64,000 nt of DNA from Planctomycetota bacterium (lineage in GTDB: Bacteria > Planctomycetota > PLA2). The notes below the pieces were generated by a model. The model searched no databases, was not told the DNA's origin, and was given only the letters and a program-made list of their open reading frames with translations. Each line of letters starts with the position of its first letter. Position 1 is the first letter of the stretch. Below, in pieces: positions 15,088-24,268 of the stretch. Where the stretch lies: contig JAJFFH010000014.1 of the NCBI GenBank assembly GCA_021776735.1, positions 47,240-111,239 of the forward strand. Direction: 5' to 3'. Made by a program: the position numbers and the translations under genes.

Positions 15088-16893
15088 ATGATGAAGCGCA
15101 GCCTTGTGCTCGATGCTGTGGCGGCCGTTGACCGCAGCGAGCATCCGACGTCCGAAGCTCACATGTCGGACGCAATCCGCACAGCGATCCCCGAAGGGAC
15201 CTATTACGAATCGCTCTCAGAGCCGGACCAGGCTGAGATCCTAGCCTTCGGCTTCAATGGCTCCGAAGCCAACCTCCAGGACACGGACTTGGGTACGTAC
15301 TACGGCCCCCGCCGTATCGTCGCGTTCGACGATGCTCAAGTACGCTCCTGGCCCAATGCGTCCGATGTCATGCCGTCAATGATTTCATACTGGGAAAATC
15401 GGGCCAAGCAAGCTCGTCACCCAGTGCTTAGGGCCCGCTACGCCGACCTTGTTTGGGACCTGTCTCGGAAGGTTGCCGACCGGCACCCCGCGATCGACTT
15501 TGCGCGCCTTGCCATCGATGCGAACCTCGAGATTGCCTCGCGCGGTCTTGACGCATTCGACGGCCTCGTCGGCAACCGACTTCGTCGCGCGCTCGTTCTC
15601 GGCCTCTCGGTATCGGACGCAGGCCGTGTCGCCGCGGCGGTTGACGCGATCGCCGACTATGACTCTGGTGCAGAGAAGCCGGACTCCCGCCGTCCTGCGG
15701 GTTTCGCCTTCGAGGCCCTTCTGTTCGACCACAAGAAGCTGTCGATTGCTACGGACCTCCGAGATCGTCTCCTCAAGGCAGAACTCGACCGCTTTGAGCG
15801 ATATATCGGAACGGGGCACATGGACCCCGCCGACGCGATCGGGGCCGAGCGAATTGCGATGCGGCTCGTACGTTTCTACCGGAAGGTCAACGAGCCGGAA
15901 GGCGTTCGTCGGGTGTTGAGCCGGTTCGGCACCGCATTCGTATCGGCCATGGATCGTGCTAGTGCGATTGTCGCCTCTGCTCAGGTCCAGAGGCTCTACG
16001 AGCTGTTCCATCAGAATGGAATGGCCGAGGAAGCCCGAGCCCTAGAGCAGAAAATGCGAGAGCTCGGTAGGGCCTCTGTTGACGAAATGCAGGCATTTAC
16101 CGTGGACATCGAGCTGCCCGTCCAGGAACTCGACGCTGTCGTGACCTGGGTGGGCGAAAAGGACCTCGCCCACGCGGTGGCCCGATTCTGGTCTTACTTC
16201 TTGCCCGATCGGGACCATGTTCAGCGATCGTTGGAACAGCAGTTGCGGGACACTCCCCTGCAATACCTCATCTCAAAGACGATTGTCGATCGTGCCGGAA
16301 ATCCCATCGCCGAGGTCCCGTCTGTTGATGATGACCCGTCGGGACGGCTCGTCATGGAAACGGCGCAGCACATCTCGATGGAAACCCCGATCCTCATACG
16401 TGTTGCCGACCGACTGCGCGCCAACGAGACCTTCACGCTGGAAGAGATTCTCGACTATCTCGCACAGTCTCCGGCGTTTCCCGAGGACGCTCACCTGATC
16501 CTCACTGCTGGCCTCAATGCCTACTTTGCCGGAGACCACATCGTGGCAATCTCGGTCCTGATCCCGCAAATCGAACTCGGCATCCGGGAAATCGCCATCC
16601 GCACGGGCGCGTCCGTCTTCAAGCCCCTCCGTTTCAAGCCCCTCCGTGGTGGTGGTGGTGGCCGCATCTTTCGATCTCTGGACGACTTGCTCCGCGAGCC
16701 GAACGTTATCGATCTGTTCGGCGAGTCCGCAGCCCACTACCTTCGTGTGCTCCTCACCGATCAGCGGGGCTGGAACATCCGAAACACCGTCTGCCACGGT
16801 TTGGCTGATGCGCACGCTTTCGATGCCGCGGTCTCCCACCGCGTCTTTCATGTTCTCACTCTCCTTGCGCAGCTACGGGTGGAGCAAGATTAG
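15088..16893 (+). CDS. DUF4209-like protein with HEPN-type RX4H motif
   Basis: The 601-residue protein is helical throughout, with no membrane segment. The C-terminal 200 residues match the DUF4209 pattern: AYFAGDHIVAISVLIPQIE, a basic loop, then LDDLLREP. They end with GWNIRNTVCHGLADAHAF, which contains R565-x4-H570, the signature of HEPN RNases. A 15-bp tandem duplication (16618-16647) and a run of GGT codons create FKPLRFKPLRGGGGG before that domain. ATG 15163 is a possible later start. The OLD-like gene follows 60 nt downstream on the same strand, suggesting a two-gene toxin/sensor unit. Confidence 0.75.
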   Translation: MMKRSLVLDAVAAVDRSEHPTSEAHMSDAIRTAIPEGTYYESLSEPDQAEILAFGFNGSEANLQDTDLGTYYGPRRIVAFDDAQVRSWPNASDVMPSMISYWENRAKQARHPVLRARYADLVWDLSRKVADRHPAIDFARLAIDANLEIASRGLDAFDGLVGNRLRRALVLGLSVSDAGRVAAAVDAIADYDSGAEKPDSRRPAGFAFEALLFDHKKLSIATDLRDRLLKAELDRFERYIGTGHMDPADAIGAERIAMRLVRFYRKVNEPEGVRRVLSRFGTAFVSAMDRASAIVASAQVQRLYELFHQNGMAEEARALEQKMRELGRASVDEMQAFTVDIELPVQELDAVVTWVGEKDLAHAVARFWSYFLPDRDHVQRSLEQQLRDTPLQYLISKTIVDRAGNPIAEVPSVDDDPSGRLVMETAQHISMETPILIRVADRLRANETFTLEEILDYLAQSPAFPEDAHLILTAGLNAYFAGDHIVAISVLIPQIELGIREIAIRTGASVFKPLRFKPLRGGGGGRIFRSLDDLLREPNVIDLFGESAAHYLRVLLTDQRGWNIRNTVCHGLADAHAFDAAVSHRVFHVLTLLAQLRVEQD

Positions 16894-16953
16894 GGGAGCT
16901 AACCACGTGTCTTCGCGTGCAAGTAGTGGTCATCTGCTAGACTTTTGCGTGAT

Positions 16954-19278
16954 ATGTATCTGCGACAAGCCTCTCTTCGAAGCTACCGATCGTTCAACTT
17001 CGACTACAAGAAGAAGCTGCAGCTCGACGAGACCACTTTCTTAGCTCATCGCGCCGTCTGGGAGGAAGACCGATATACCCAATGGCGTCCGTGGGTTCGT
17101 GTGCCGTTCCACCGCGAGATCACGACGATCGTGGGCCTCAATGAGTCCGGGAAGAGTCATCTCGTCGGTGCCATCAGTTGTGTCATGAATGACAGGTCCT
17201 TTGCCGCGGCCGACGTCTGCCGCTACTCCCCCGAGGGCGACATCAGAACAGCCGGCGTCCCGCGAGTAGCACTTCACTGGGAGGGTTTGTCAGACCGCCT
17301 CCAGGGTTTCTTGCAGCAGTTCGCGCCAGGACACCACGCCGGTGCCGCAGAGAGCGAACAACAAGAAGCCGGGGACGACAACGCGCCGCCTGAAGACAGT
17401 GATTCTGCTGCACCGTTCGAGTCGCTCGTGGTCATCAAGGGTGAGGGCGAGAGGAGCCAGGTTTTTGCGATCCCACCCGACGACGAGCCCGTCCGACTCT
17501 CCATCGAGGTCGCTCAGTACGCCAAGCTCAGGGAGTTCCTGCCGCGCTGCTTCACCGTAGACCCGAAATGTGCGCTTCCCGCGACGGTCGACATCAAGCA
17601 GCTCATTAAGCTCGCGCTTCAACTTCAATCAGACGCTACCGCGGGATTCCTAGAGCGACACTCCGCCATTATTTCTGACGAGAAGGCTCTGAGTGCCATC
17701 AAGATCACGAACCAGGGCGAACTCACCTTCGACCTTCTTCGACGTTGCGCCAGCCTCGATGTCGCGATGCTTGAGAAGTTGCTGTCGCTGCCCGATCACA
17801 TGTTGCGCGACTACTCTGAACAGGCGACGCGGAATGTCGAAGAGTGGTTGAACCTGTCTCATTGGTGGGCGCAGGACATCGACATACGCCTCACGGTGGA
17901 GTTCCACAAGGACCGCGTGGCCTTTAGCTTGACGGACCGAACTCAGACCTGGTACTCGTTCGACGAGCGGAGTTCTGGTCTGCAGCACTTCCTGGGCTAC
18001 TTGCTTCAGATCCTCCTTGAGCACGAGCGTGACGATGGCCCGTTTCTTGCGCTCCTCGACGAACCGGACTTCTCCCTCTCCGCTGTCGGCCAACGCGACG
18101 TACTTCGGTTCTTTCGTCGAATCGTCGAGCTCCACGTCTCGGGATGTCAGATTGTCTATACCACCCACTCCCCAGAACTCATCGACCCGAACTATCCCGC
18201 GCGCATCGTCGTCCTTCGGAAGGGACTGTATGACGAGGGCACCACCGTGGTGGCCAAGGTTCATCAGCGACTATTCGAGCCCGTGCGCACTGCGCTTGGG
18301 GCTCGAGCCACAGCGCTTCCTTTCATCGATGGGCCCAACCTGCTCGTCGAAGGAGAGACCGATCGCATCTTCATCGTGCGAATGAGCCAGTATCTTGCCG
18401 AACGTCGAATGCCCCACCTGGATCTAGGCTATCTCAGCATCTTGGTTGCGGACGGGTGTAGTCGAATGCCTCGCATTGTCTTGGCTGCTCGCGGGCTGGC
18501 AGGCGACCGTGCATACATGACCGTGCTTATCGACAATGACGATCGAGGTCGGGAAGCGGCTAAGGCGATCACCGAAGCTGATTCGCTGTTGGAGGAGAAC
18601 AAGCAGATTCTCCACGTGAACGAGGTGCTTGAGTCTGGACTGAACAAGGACACGGAAATCGAAGACCTGGTTCCGCCCGAGCTCTATCTCAAGTCGGTCC
18701 GTCGCGTTGTCGCGCGCGACTCCCCGGAGACCGCCACTGCAAGGTTGACCCTGGATGCACTACGACACCTCGCGGACAGCGGTCCCCTCATTGACGCGGT
18801 CAACCAGCTGTTGTCGCCGCCGGGCGAGCCGAAGCTGACCTTCGACAAGAGAGCTGTCATGGAGGACGTATTTGACCAACTTGAGCAGGCAGGTGGCCAT
18901 GACGAATTCGTTGCTCTCCTAGGGCTGTTCACGAGCCAGCTTCGAGAACGGATCAACGACAACCTTCGAAGGAAGCGCCACGAAGAGATTTCGCGCACGA
19001 TAGGCGCACTCGTCCGGCACTTTAGGAGGGCGCACAGCGAGGGTGTGACCAAGCGCCGAGCGAGCGAACTCCTGGAGCAGATGCGTGAATTGGGGAACCG
19101 GATCGCCGCGCCTGGCACGTTTGACACAGAGATCGAAGCAGTCGCCAAGACCTGGAAACTCCGCGGCGGCATTCAGTCGGATGCCATCGACGACGCCGAA
19201 GGGTTCTTCAATCGCGTCGCCCAGCTGAGACAAAAGCTGACGATTGATGAAGAGCTCGACCCCATGGACGGCTCGTAG
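16954..19278 (+). CDS. OLD-like ATPase with TOPRIM nuclease domain
   Basis: The 774-residue product has an ABC-type ATPase (Walker A IVGLNESGKSHL at ~59-70, signature-like ERSSGLQHFLGY, Walker B FLALLDEPDFSLS, His switch YTTHSPELI). A TOPRIM domain follows, with NLLVEGETDRIFI (~460) and VLIDNDDRGREAAK (~525). This is the order in OLD-family nucleases, which include GajA of Gabija. The last 150 residues are helical. ATG 16954 is preferred to TTG 16945. No UvrD-like helicase follows; the partner here is the DUF4209/HEPN-like gene just upstream. Confidence 0.85.
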   Translation: MYLRQASLRSYRSFNFDYKKKLQLDETTFLAHRAVWEEDRYTQWRPWVRVPFHREITTIVGLNESGKSHLVGAISCVMNDRSFAAADVCRYSPEGDIRTAGVPRVALHWEGLSDRLQGFLQQFAPGHHAGAAESEQQEAGDDNAPPEDSDSAAPFESLVVIKGEGERSQVFAIPPDDEPVRLSIEVAQYAKLREFLPRCFTVDPKCALPATVDIKQLIKLALQLQSDATAGFLERHSAIISDEKALSAIKITNQGELTFDLLRRCASLDVAMLEKLLSLPDHMLRDYSEQATRNVEEWLNLSHWWAQDIDIRLTVEFHKDRVAFSLTDRTQTWYSFDERSSGLQHFLGYLLQILLEHERDDGPFLALLDEPDFSLSAVGQRDVLRFFRRIVELHVSGCQIVYTTHSPELIDPNYPARIVVLRKGLYDEGTTVVAKVHQRLFEPVRTALGARATALPFIDGPNLLVEGETDRIFIVRMSQYLAERRMPHLDLGYLSILVADGCSRMPRIVLAARGLAGDRAYMTVLIDNDDRGREAAKAITEADSLLEENKQILHVNEVLESGLNKDTEIEDLVPPELYLKSVRRVVARDSPETATARLTLDALRHLADSGPLIDAVNQLLSPPGEPKLTFDKRAVMEDVFDQLEQAGGHDEFVALLGLFTSQLRERINDNLRRKRHEEISRTIGALVRHFRRAHSEGVTKRRASELLEQMRELGNRIAAPGTFDTEIEAVAKTWKLRGGIQSDAIDDAEGFFNRVAQLRQKLTIDEELDPMDGS

Positions 19279-19514
19279 TCCTCGCCCCGCGTACTCTCTC
19301 CTCAAGAGGTCGAGACACACAGCGCTTGGGTGTCAACGCCTTTCTCTGCTGTTAGAGCCGTGGTCGCTTCGGGCCGCCCGGCGATGCTGCAGAGAGAATT
19401 CGGGGCAACGCTATCCGATCCGCGCTTCGGCAGACCTCGGGGTATTACTATTGCGGGGGCGCACCTGCGCGCGCACAGCGCGCGTGAAAACGGCGGAACC
19501 GCCTCCTGACGGCG

Positions 19515-19679
19515 TACCAGCACCGCCTCGACGCGCTCGTCGTGCGCGGGACCGACACCCGGCGACTCCGGCGCTGTCGTCCGGCCGCGCTCTTCGACCG
19601 CCTGCAGCCCGTGGTACACGACGCCCGGCACGAGTTCGTGCTCGGTCGCCCAGCAAAACATCCGTTTCACCGCTGCTGC
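19515..19679 (-). pseudogene. tyrosine integrase fragment
   Basis: The minus strand reads VKRMFCWATEHELVPGVVYH then GLQAVEERGRTTAPES and HDERVEAVL. This is the core-binding-domain pattern of phage-type tyrosine recombinases. Neither the start nor the catalytic R-H-R-Y part remains. It lies next to a tRNA 3' end, the usual target of such integrases, so it is probably the residue of an older integrated element. Confidence 0.6.
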
Positions 19680-19688
19680 TCGGGCAGG

Positions 19689-19712
19689 GTAGGGCGGGTT
19701 GCCCCGCCCTAC
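19689..19712. repeat. 10-bp perfect hairpin
   Basis: GTAGGGCGGG (19689-19698) and CCCGCCCTAC (19703-19712) pair perfectly around a TTGC loop. It lies between the integrase fragment and the tRNA 3' end. No T-run follows on either strand, so a dispersed palindrome is more likely than a terminator. Confidence 0.6.
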
Positions 19713-19725
19713 AGCCGTTTTCAGT

Positions 19726-19755
19726 TGGTCGGCGTGACGGGATTCGAACTGGCAG
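19726..19755 (-). pseudogene. tRNA 3'-end remnant (attachment-site scar)
   Basis: The minus strand reads TTCGAATCCCGTCACGCCG then ACCA, which is the T-loop, 3' T-stem, acceptor strand and encoded CCA of a tRNA. Upstream of the T-loop the sequence (GCTGCCAG) no longer pairs as a T-stem, and no anticodon arm is present. Only the 3' end is left, as expected of an att site made by integration at the T-loop. Confidence 0.6.
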
Positions 19756-19892
19756 CTCTTGCCCACCAGTCATCCACCGCCCGCGTTGACGCGGCGAGCA
19801 TCGGCGCGATACGATCAAACGACGGGCGGGCGCAACGTGACGGCATGGGCCACTGCCTCGTGCGCTTTGGACTTGACGGCTATCGTCAACTC

Positions 19893-20075
19893 ATGAAGCT
19901 CACGCCCGAGGACATCGCCGAGTTTCGCGAGATATGGAAGACCGAGTTCGGCGAGACGATCTCAGCGGACGACGCGCAATACCACGCAAGCCGCCTTGTG
20001 GAGTTGTTCCGAACGATGGCCCGGAACGGGCGTCGGAAGCCTAAGAACGACGCACCACGCTACGAAGACGAATGA
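19893..20075 (+). CDS. small hypothetical protein upstream of serine recombinase
   Basis: This 60-residue acidic/helical protein ([20 protein letters not shown]) overlaps the recombinase start by 4 nt. The longer frame upstream of ATG 19893 translates the tRNA scar and is not credible. Small ORFs of this kind often precede large serine recombinases in mobile elements. It may act with the recombinase, for example as a directionality factor, but this is inference from position. Confidence 0.7.
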   Translation: MKLTPEDIAEFREIWKTEFGETISADDAQYHASRLVELFRTMARNGRRKPKNDAPRYEDE

Positions 20076-21655
20076 ACTACTTCCTTTATTGCAGAAAATC
20101 GAGCGAGGACGATGATCGCCAAATCCTCTCCATTGAATCCCAGCGCCAGGAGATGCTGCGGATGCGTTTGGCGTGGGCAGGCGTCGAGGTCGTCGATACG
20201 TTGGAAGAGTCGTTCAGCGCGAAGGCCCCAGGCCGGCCCGTGTTCGACAAGACGATCGCTCGCATTGAGGCGGGCGAAGCCGAGGGCATCATCGCCTGGC
20301 ATCCCGACCGACTGGCGCGCAACTCCATCGACGGCGGACGGATCATCTACCTCCTCGACTCCGGCGTGCTCAAAGACCTCCGCTTCGCTACGTTCACGTT
20401 CGAGAACTCGCCCGAGGGCAAGTTCCTGCTCTCGATCATCTTCGGACAATCGAAGTACTACGTCGATGCGCTCAGCAAGAACGTCCAGCGAGGCTTGAGG
20501 ACCAAGATGGAAAAAGGCTGGCGTCCCGGCTTGGCGCCCTTGGGGTATCTGAACGACAAGGAGGAAAAGACCATTGTTTCCGACCCGGATCGCTATACCG
20601 CGGTCCGTCGCATGTGGGACCTGGTCCTTTCGGGCGCTTCGCTTCGGCAGGTCTGGGAAACCGCCACTCGGGACTGGGGACTGTGCACCGTGCCCAGGAA
20701 GCGGATCGGCGGTGCGCCGATCACGCTAAGCGGCATCTACCGCACGATGACGAACCCCTTTTACGCGGGCATCTTCGAGCACCGCGGCAAGGTGTACCAA
20801 GGCAAGCATGAGGCGATGATCTCCTTGAGCGAGTTCGAGCGTGTCCAGGAGCTGCTGGGCCGACCCGGCCGACCCCGGCGCCGGAAGCATTGGTTTGCGT
20901 ACAACGGCATGATCCGGTGCGGCGAGTGCGGCTTGTCGGTCACGGGTGAGGTGAAGTTTAACCGGCATGGCTCCCGCTACCTGTACTATCACTGCACGAA
21001 GCGAAACACCGGTCGGCGATGCGCACAACCCTATGCGCCGCTCGCTGATGTCGAGACGCAGATCGCCGAGTTCCTGGACGGGATTCGGCTGCCCAGCCGG
21101 TTCCGAGAGAACGCCAAGAAACTCATGAAGAAGATGGCCCGAGAGGACACCGATTCGCACGAGACCGTTCGTCGAACGGTCGAGCAGCAGCTAGCGGCTG
21201 TCGATCAGAAGCTCGAGAACCTGCTTCAGCTCAGGCTACGCGACATCGTCGGCGACGAGGAGTACCTCCGCGAACGAAGAGGACTGGAACTCGAGCGAGT
21301 TCGCCTGGGCGAAACGGCCGCGCGCGCGGCCGAGGCGGGGGCCTGGTTCGAATCCGCCACAGATTTCGTTTCATTCAGTGTTCATGCGGCCGACTGGTTT
21401 CGGCGCGGCGATCCAGAGACGAAACGTGCGATCTTCGAAACGGCCGGTTCGAAGCCGACCCTGCGAGACGGAAAGCTAAGCATTGACGCGGCCAAACCGT
21501 TCCGACGGTGGGAGAAAAGCGACGATATTTCCACGTTGCGGGGGAGCGTCCGAGAAGTTCGAACCCTTGTGGAGTTGGGCGATGCGACGACGGGCGATCT
21601 TATCGCGCGAGTTTCCGCTATTCGTAAGCGTTGCTCCAGGAAGAGAGCGGCGTAG
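20072..21655 (+). CDS. second large serine recombinase
   Basis: The 527-residue product has the catalytic domain ([10 protein letters not shown] with nucleophile Ser10, ~1-150), the recombinase domain (~165-275, [20 protein letters not shown]), a zinc ribbon (RCGECGLSV then YYHCTKR, ~285-325), a coiled coil (~360-420) and the usual C-terminal [16 protein letters not shown] segment. It belongs to a different subgroup from the recombinase at 5493. It probably served a separate integration event whose boundaries are now blurred by the istB remnant on its right. Confidence 0.93.
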   Translation: MNYFLYCRKSSEDDDRQILSIESQRQEMLRMRLAWAGVEVVDTLEESFSAKAPGRPVFDKTIARIEAGEAEGIIAWHPDRLARNSIDGGRIIYLLDSGVLKDLRFATFTFENSPEGKFLLSIIFGQSKYYVDALSKNVQRGLRTKMEKGWRPGLAPLGYLNDKEEKTIVSDPDRYTAVRRMWDLVLSGASLRQVWETATRDWGLCTVPRKRIGGAPITLSGIYRTMTNPFYAGIFEHRGKVYQGKHEAMISLSEFERVQELLGRPGRPRRRKHWFAYNGMIRCGECGLSVTGEVKFNRHGSRYLYYHCTKRNTGRRCAQPYAPLADVETQIAEFLDGIRLPSRFRENAKKLMKKMAREDTDSHETVRRTVEQQLAAVDQKLENLLQLRLRDIVGDEEYLRERRGLELERVRLGETAARAAEAGAWFESATDFVSFSVHAADWFRRGDPETKRAIFETAGSKPTLRDGKLSIDAAKPFRRWEKSDDISTLRGSVREVRTLVELGDATTGDLIARVSAIRKRCSRKRAA

Positions 21656-21762
21656 CAGCCTTTCAATGTATCGGGCACGAGCATGGACTTGCAAGGCGGC
21701 CGCGCGTGCCTTGAAGGCAAACGACGAGCTGCGATGCCAGCCGCGCCCCCGCCCAAACCGAA

Positions 21763-21925
21763 TCGGCGTCTCGCGTTGGCCGCTGCGGGGGACCATGTGG
21801 GCGTGGTGGGCGAGCCGGTCGATGACCGCGCTGGCGACAACGGGGTTGGGGAAGACCTCGGCCCAGCTCCTCGAACCTCTTGTTGGCGTGATGCGGCCGC
21901 GCTCGTAGCGGCTGGGCACGGGTAA
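21763..21925 (-). pseudogene. IS21-family istB remnant
   Basis: The minus strand reads SRYERGRITPTRGSRSWAEV then FPNPVVASAVIDRLAHHAHM, which is the C-terminal region of IstB ATPases of IS21 elements. The ATPase core is missing and the sequence loses similarity on both sides. It marks an old IS21 insertion just after the second serine recombinase. Confidence 0.65.
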
Positions 21926-22053
21926 CTCCTTGCTCAAGAGGCCGTAACGGCGGGTCCTCGCCCCAACCGGCGACCGCTGGAAAGCGCCAACTCTCCGGGA
22001 TTGGACCGCCGCGCCTCCTTGACTGTTGCTCGTTTTTACGGTGCAATGAGGTC

Positions 22054-23025
22054 ATGTCCGAACTCAACAAGCTTGGTCGAATCGGATTGGGCACGTTTTC
22101 ATTCTCAGGCGTGTTCTCCCCTGTGAAGCTGGATACCGCCATCGAAATCGTGCGCTGCTTCCTGGAGAACGGCGGTCGCTATATCGAAACGGCGCCGGTC
22201 TACCCGAGACCGTATCCACTTCGCAAAGTGCTGGGCGTCTTCCCGCGCGAATCCTACGTGATCGCGTCGAAGTGTGTCACACACGTTGGTCCGGATGGAA
22301 ACAAGATTCGGACGGGAGCCTACGATGCGATTGTCGCACAGGCAGAGAGTGAGATCGAGCGACTCGGCGTCGAGTACTTGGATGTGCTGCAAGCTCATAT
22401 CACGCCAGAAGATGTCGAACCGTCGGAGACCATTCGAGCTCTGGAGTTTCTTCGAGAGACAGGCCGCGTCAGGTGGATCGGCGTCTCAAACGTGACTCTG
22501 GATCAGCTTAAGCGCTTTTCTGAAGGAGGCCACGTAGACCTTGTTCAGAACCGCTTGAGCTTGGTACATCGCGCCTCTTATGCGTCCCTAGTCGAATACT
22601 GCTCCAGTCACGACATTCGTTGCAATCCCTACCAAGTCATAGAGAGGGGGCAGCTGGCAGAAGGTACATCGCTGGAGACTGGACTGGACGAAGCGGACAT
22701 CCGTAGAAAGAAAGTCGAGTACACAGGAGACACTTACCGAACCGTGCGCGACTGGGTAATGTCCTCCATCGCCCCGATCGCGCACGACCTCGGAGTATCG
22801 CTCGAGGCTCTTGCAATCTCTTGGGTTCTTCAACGGCCACAAGTTCAGTTGGGAGTAGTTGGGGCTACTTCTGTTTCCCAAGTTCAGCGCAACCTCGCCG
22901 CCCAGCAGGTGTCCCTTCCTGCGTCAGCTGTCGATGCAATCGAAGCGCGATTCTCGACGTTTTCCGAAGGCATCCGCGAACGCTACGGATTGACTGTCGA
23001 GGAGTACCGTGGCCTGGGAGCCTAG
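22054..23025 (+). CDS. aldo/keto reductase family protein
   Basis: The 323-residue product has the AKR barrel pattern: IGLGTFSFSGVF at the start, RYIETAPVYPRP (where most AKRs have D-T-A-x-x-Y), YVIASKCVTH with the active-site Lys, and YLDVLQAHITPE with the His. Later segments (GRVRWIGVSNVT, LGVVGATSVSQVQRNL) are typical. The Asp-to-Glu change at the tetrad position is worth noting. It leads a short plus-strand group with an FKBP-like gene, and lower-GC codon use suggests transfer. Confidence 0.85.
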   Translation: MSELNKLGRIGLGTFSFSGVFSPVKLDTAIEIVRCFLENGGRYIETAPVYPRPYPLRKVLGVFPRESYVIASKCVTHVGPDGNKIRTGAYDAIVAQAESEIERLGVEYLDVLQAHITPEDVEPSETIRALEFLRETGRVRWIGVSNVTLDQLKRFSEGGHVDLVQNRLSLVHRASYASLVEYCSSHDIRCNPYQVIERGQLAEGTSLETGLDEADIRRKKVEYTGDTYRTVRDWVMSSIAPIAHDLGVSLEALAISWVLQRPQVQLGVVGATSVSQVQRNLAAQQVSLPASAVDAIEARFSTFSEGIRERYGLTVEEYRGLGA

Positions 23026-23034
23026 GCCTACGTC

Positions 23035-23415
23035 ATGGACAGCGATTCGAACCCTCACGAAGAGAAGCTCGGCCTGACCGACTTGAAGGTCTGCGGTGGC
23101 CCGGCAATTGAAGAGGGTGATACTGTTCGCCTACTCTATCGCGTGGCTTTCTCGGAGCAGGACATTGAACGAGGCAACCTGCTCGAATCAAACTACAATC
23201 CGGAAGACCCGATCGAGATCGTTGTTAGCAAAGAAGCGCTTCTAGAGGGCGTGTTTCGGGGGCTGATCGGAATGCGCGCTGGCGGGTCAGTGCGACGCGT
23301 GGTCGTTCCACCGCACTTGGCGTTTGGCTCAAGGGCCTGGGGGCGAGTGCCACCGAATACGACGTTGGTGGTAGACCTGCTTGTCAGCCTGGTGATCAAG
23401 CCGTCTGATAGTTGA
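23035..23415 (+). CDS. FKBP-type peptidyl-prolyl isomerase-like protein
   Basis: The 126-residue protein is one FKBP-like domain: GDTVRLLYRVAFSEQ, an extended NLLESNYNPEDPIEIVVSK loop, LLEGVFRGLIGMRAGGSVRR and VPPHLAFGSRAWGRVPPNTT. Several active-site aromatics of classical FKBPs are not obvious, so it may bind rather than isomerise. No signal peptide is seen. It starts 9 nt after the aldo/keto reductase stop. Confidence 0.72.
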   Translation: MDSDSNPHEEKLGLTDLKVCGGPAIEEGDTVRLLYRVAFSEQDIERGNLLESNYNPEDPIEIVVSKEALLEGVFRGLIGMRAGGSVRRVVVPPHLAFGSRAWGRVPPNTTLVVDLLVSLVIKPSDS

Positions 23416-23467
23416 CTGGTTCGAGCAAGTGTCGAGTGAGAATGGCTACAGTCGGCATGTCCGGCGA

Positions 23468-24268
23468 TCAGCTGCCGAACACCCTGCTCGGGATCATACC
23501 GAGGTTTCTACCCCATCTAGCGATGTCTTCCTCGAAGGTCCGGAAAACCATGCCGATACGGCCCCGCGGGTGCACCCTTTCCCCGGAGAGGAGATCGCAA
23601 ACCAGCCGGATCTCATCGATGCTGAACCCATGCCTTTGGAGCCCTCTTCGGTTGGGGTGCAGGTATCGGGCTGGTACCCCGGCCACAGTGGCCCCTGGAG
23701 CGACATGTCGCACAACGGCAGCGCCGACACCGCAGATGGAGTGGGCGCCTATCACGGTGCGTGGGTGGATCGCCACGCCCAACCCGAGACTGGCACTCCT
23801 ACCGAGAGTAACGTATCCTCCCAGCAAGCAGTTGGCCGCAATGAGCACATCTTGCCTGATTACGCAGTCGTGGGCCACGTGGCTCTTTGCGCCTATCGCG
23901 ACGTGATCTTCTACGGTTGTGCTATGTCGCATCGGGAGCCGGATCGTCACGCCCTCATGAACAATCACGTTGTTCCCGATCGCTATCATGGGGTCAGAGC
24001 ACGGCGTCTTTGGGGATTCGTCGGGCCACACACGTTGGCGGCAGGGCATTCCGATCACCGCTCCCGGCATGATGATGACATTGGAGCCAAGCGTCACGTC
24101 CCCATCGATCGTGGTGTTGGGTCCGATTCGGCACTCGCTCCCGATGTTAACGGCGGCTCCCACAACACAGCCGGGGAGTATCGAGCTATTCCGTCCGATG
24201 GCTGCACCTTCGGCTACATAAGCTCCGGGAAATCGTCGAGAGTAGCGTGAGTCAGACACAACGTTCAC
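23468..24268 (-). CDS. left-handed beta-helix (hexapeptide) acyltransferase
   Basis: The 266-residue product has many hexapeptide turns (AIGRNSSILPGCVVGAAV, LGSNVIIMPGAVIG, AIGNNVIVHEGVTI, IGAHSICGVGAAVVR) like LpxA-type UDP-sugar N- or O-acyltransferases. A probable catalytic His lies in KSHVAHDCVI. The C-terminal ~50 residues are helical as in LpxA. Its start overlaps the start of the divergent UDP-GlcNAc 2-epimerase gene by 22 nt, so both are probably expressed together. A UDP-HexNAc-derived substrate is likely. Confidence 0.82.
   Translation of the reverse strand: MNVVSDSRYSRRFPGAYVAEGAAIGRNSSILPGCVVGAAVNIGSECRIGPNTTIDGDVTLGSNVIIMPGAVIGMPCRQRVWPDESPKTPCSDPMIAIGNNVIVHEGVTIRLPMRHSTTVEDHVAIGAKSHVAHDCVIRQDVLIAANCLLGGYVTLGRSASLGLGVAIHPRTVIGAHSICGVGAAVVRHVAPGATVAGVPARYLHPNRRGLQRHGFSIDEIRLVCDLLSGERVHPRGRIGMVFRTFEEDIARWGRNLGMIPSRVFGS

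Noticed and set aside
21382..21840. ORF containing [10 protein letters not shown]
   Set aside because: It is the antisense of the conserved C-terminal segment of the serine recombinase, a known source of false annotations.
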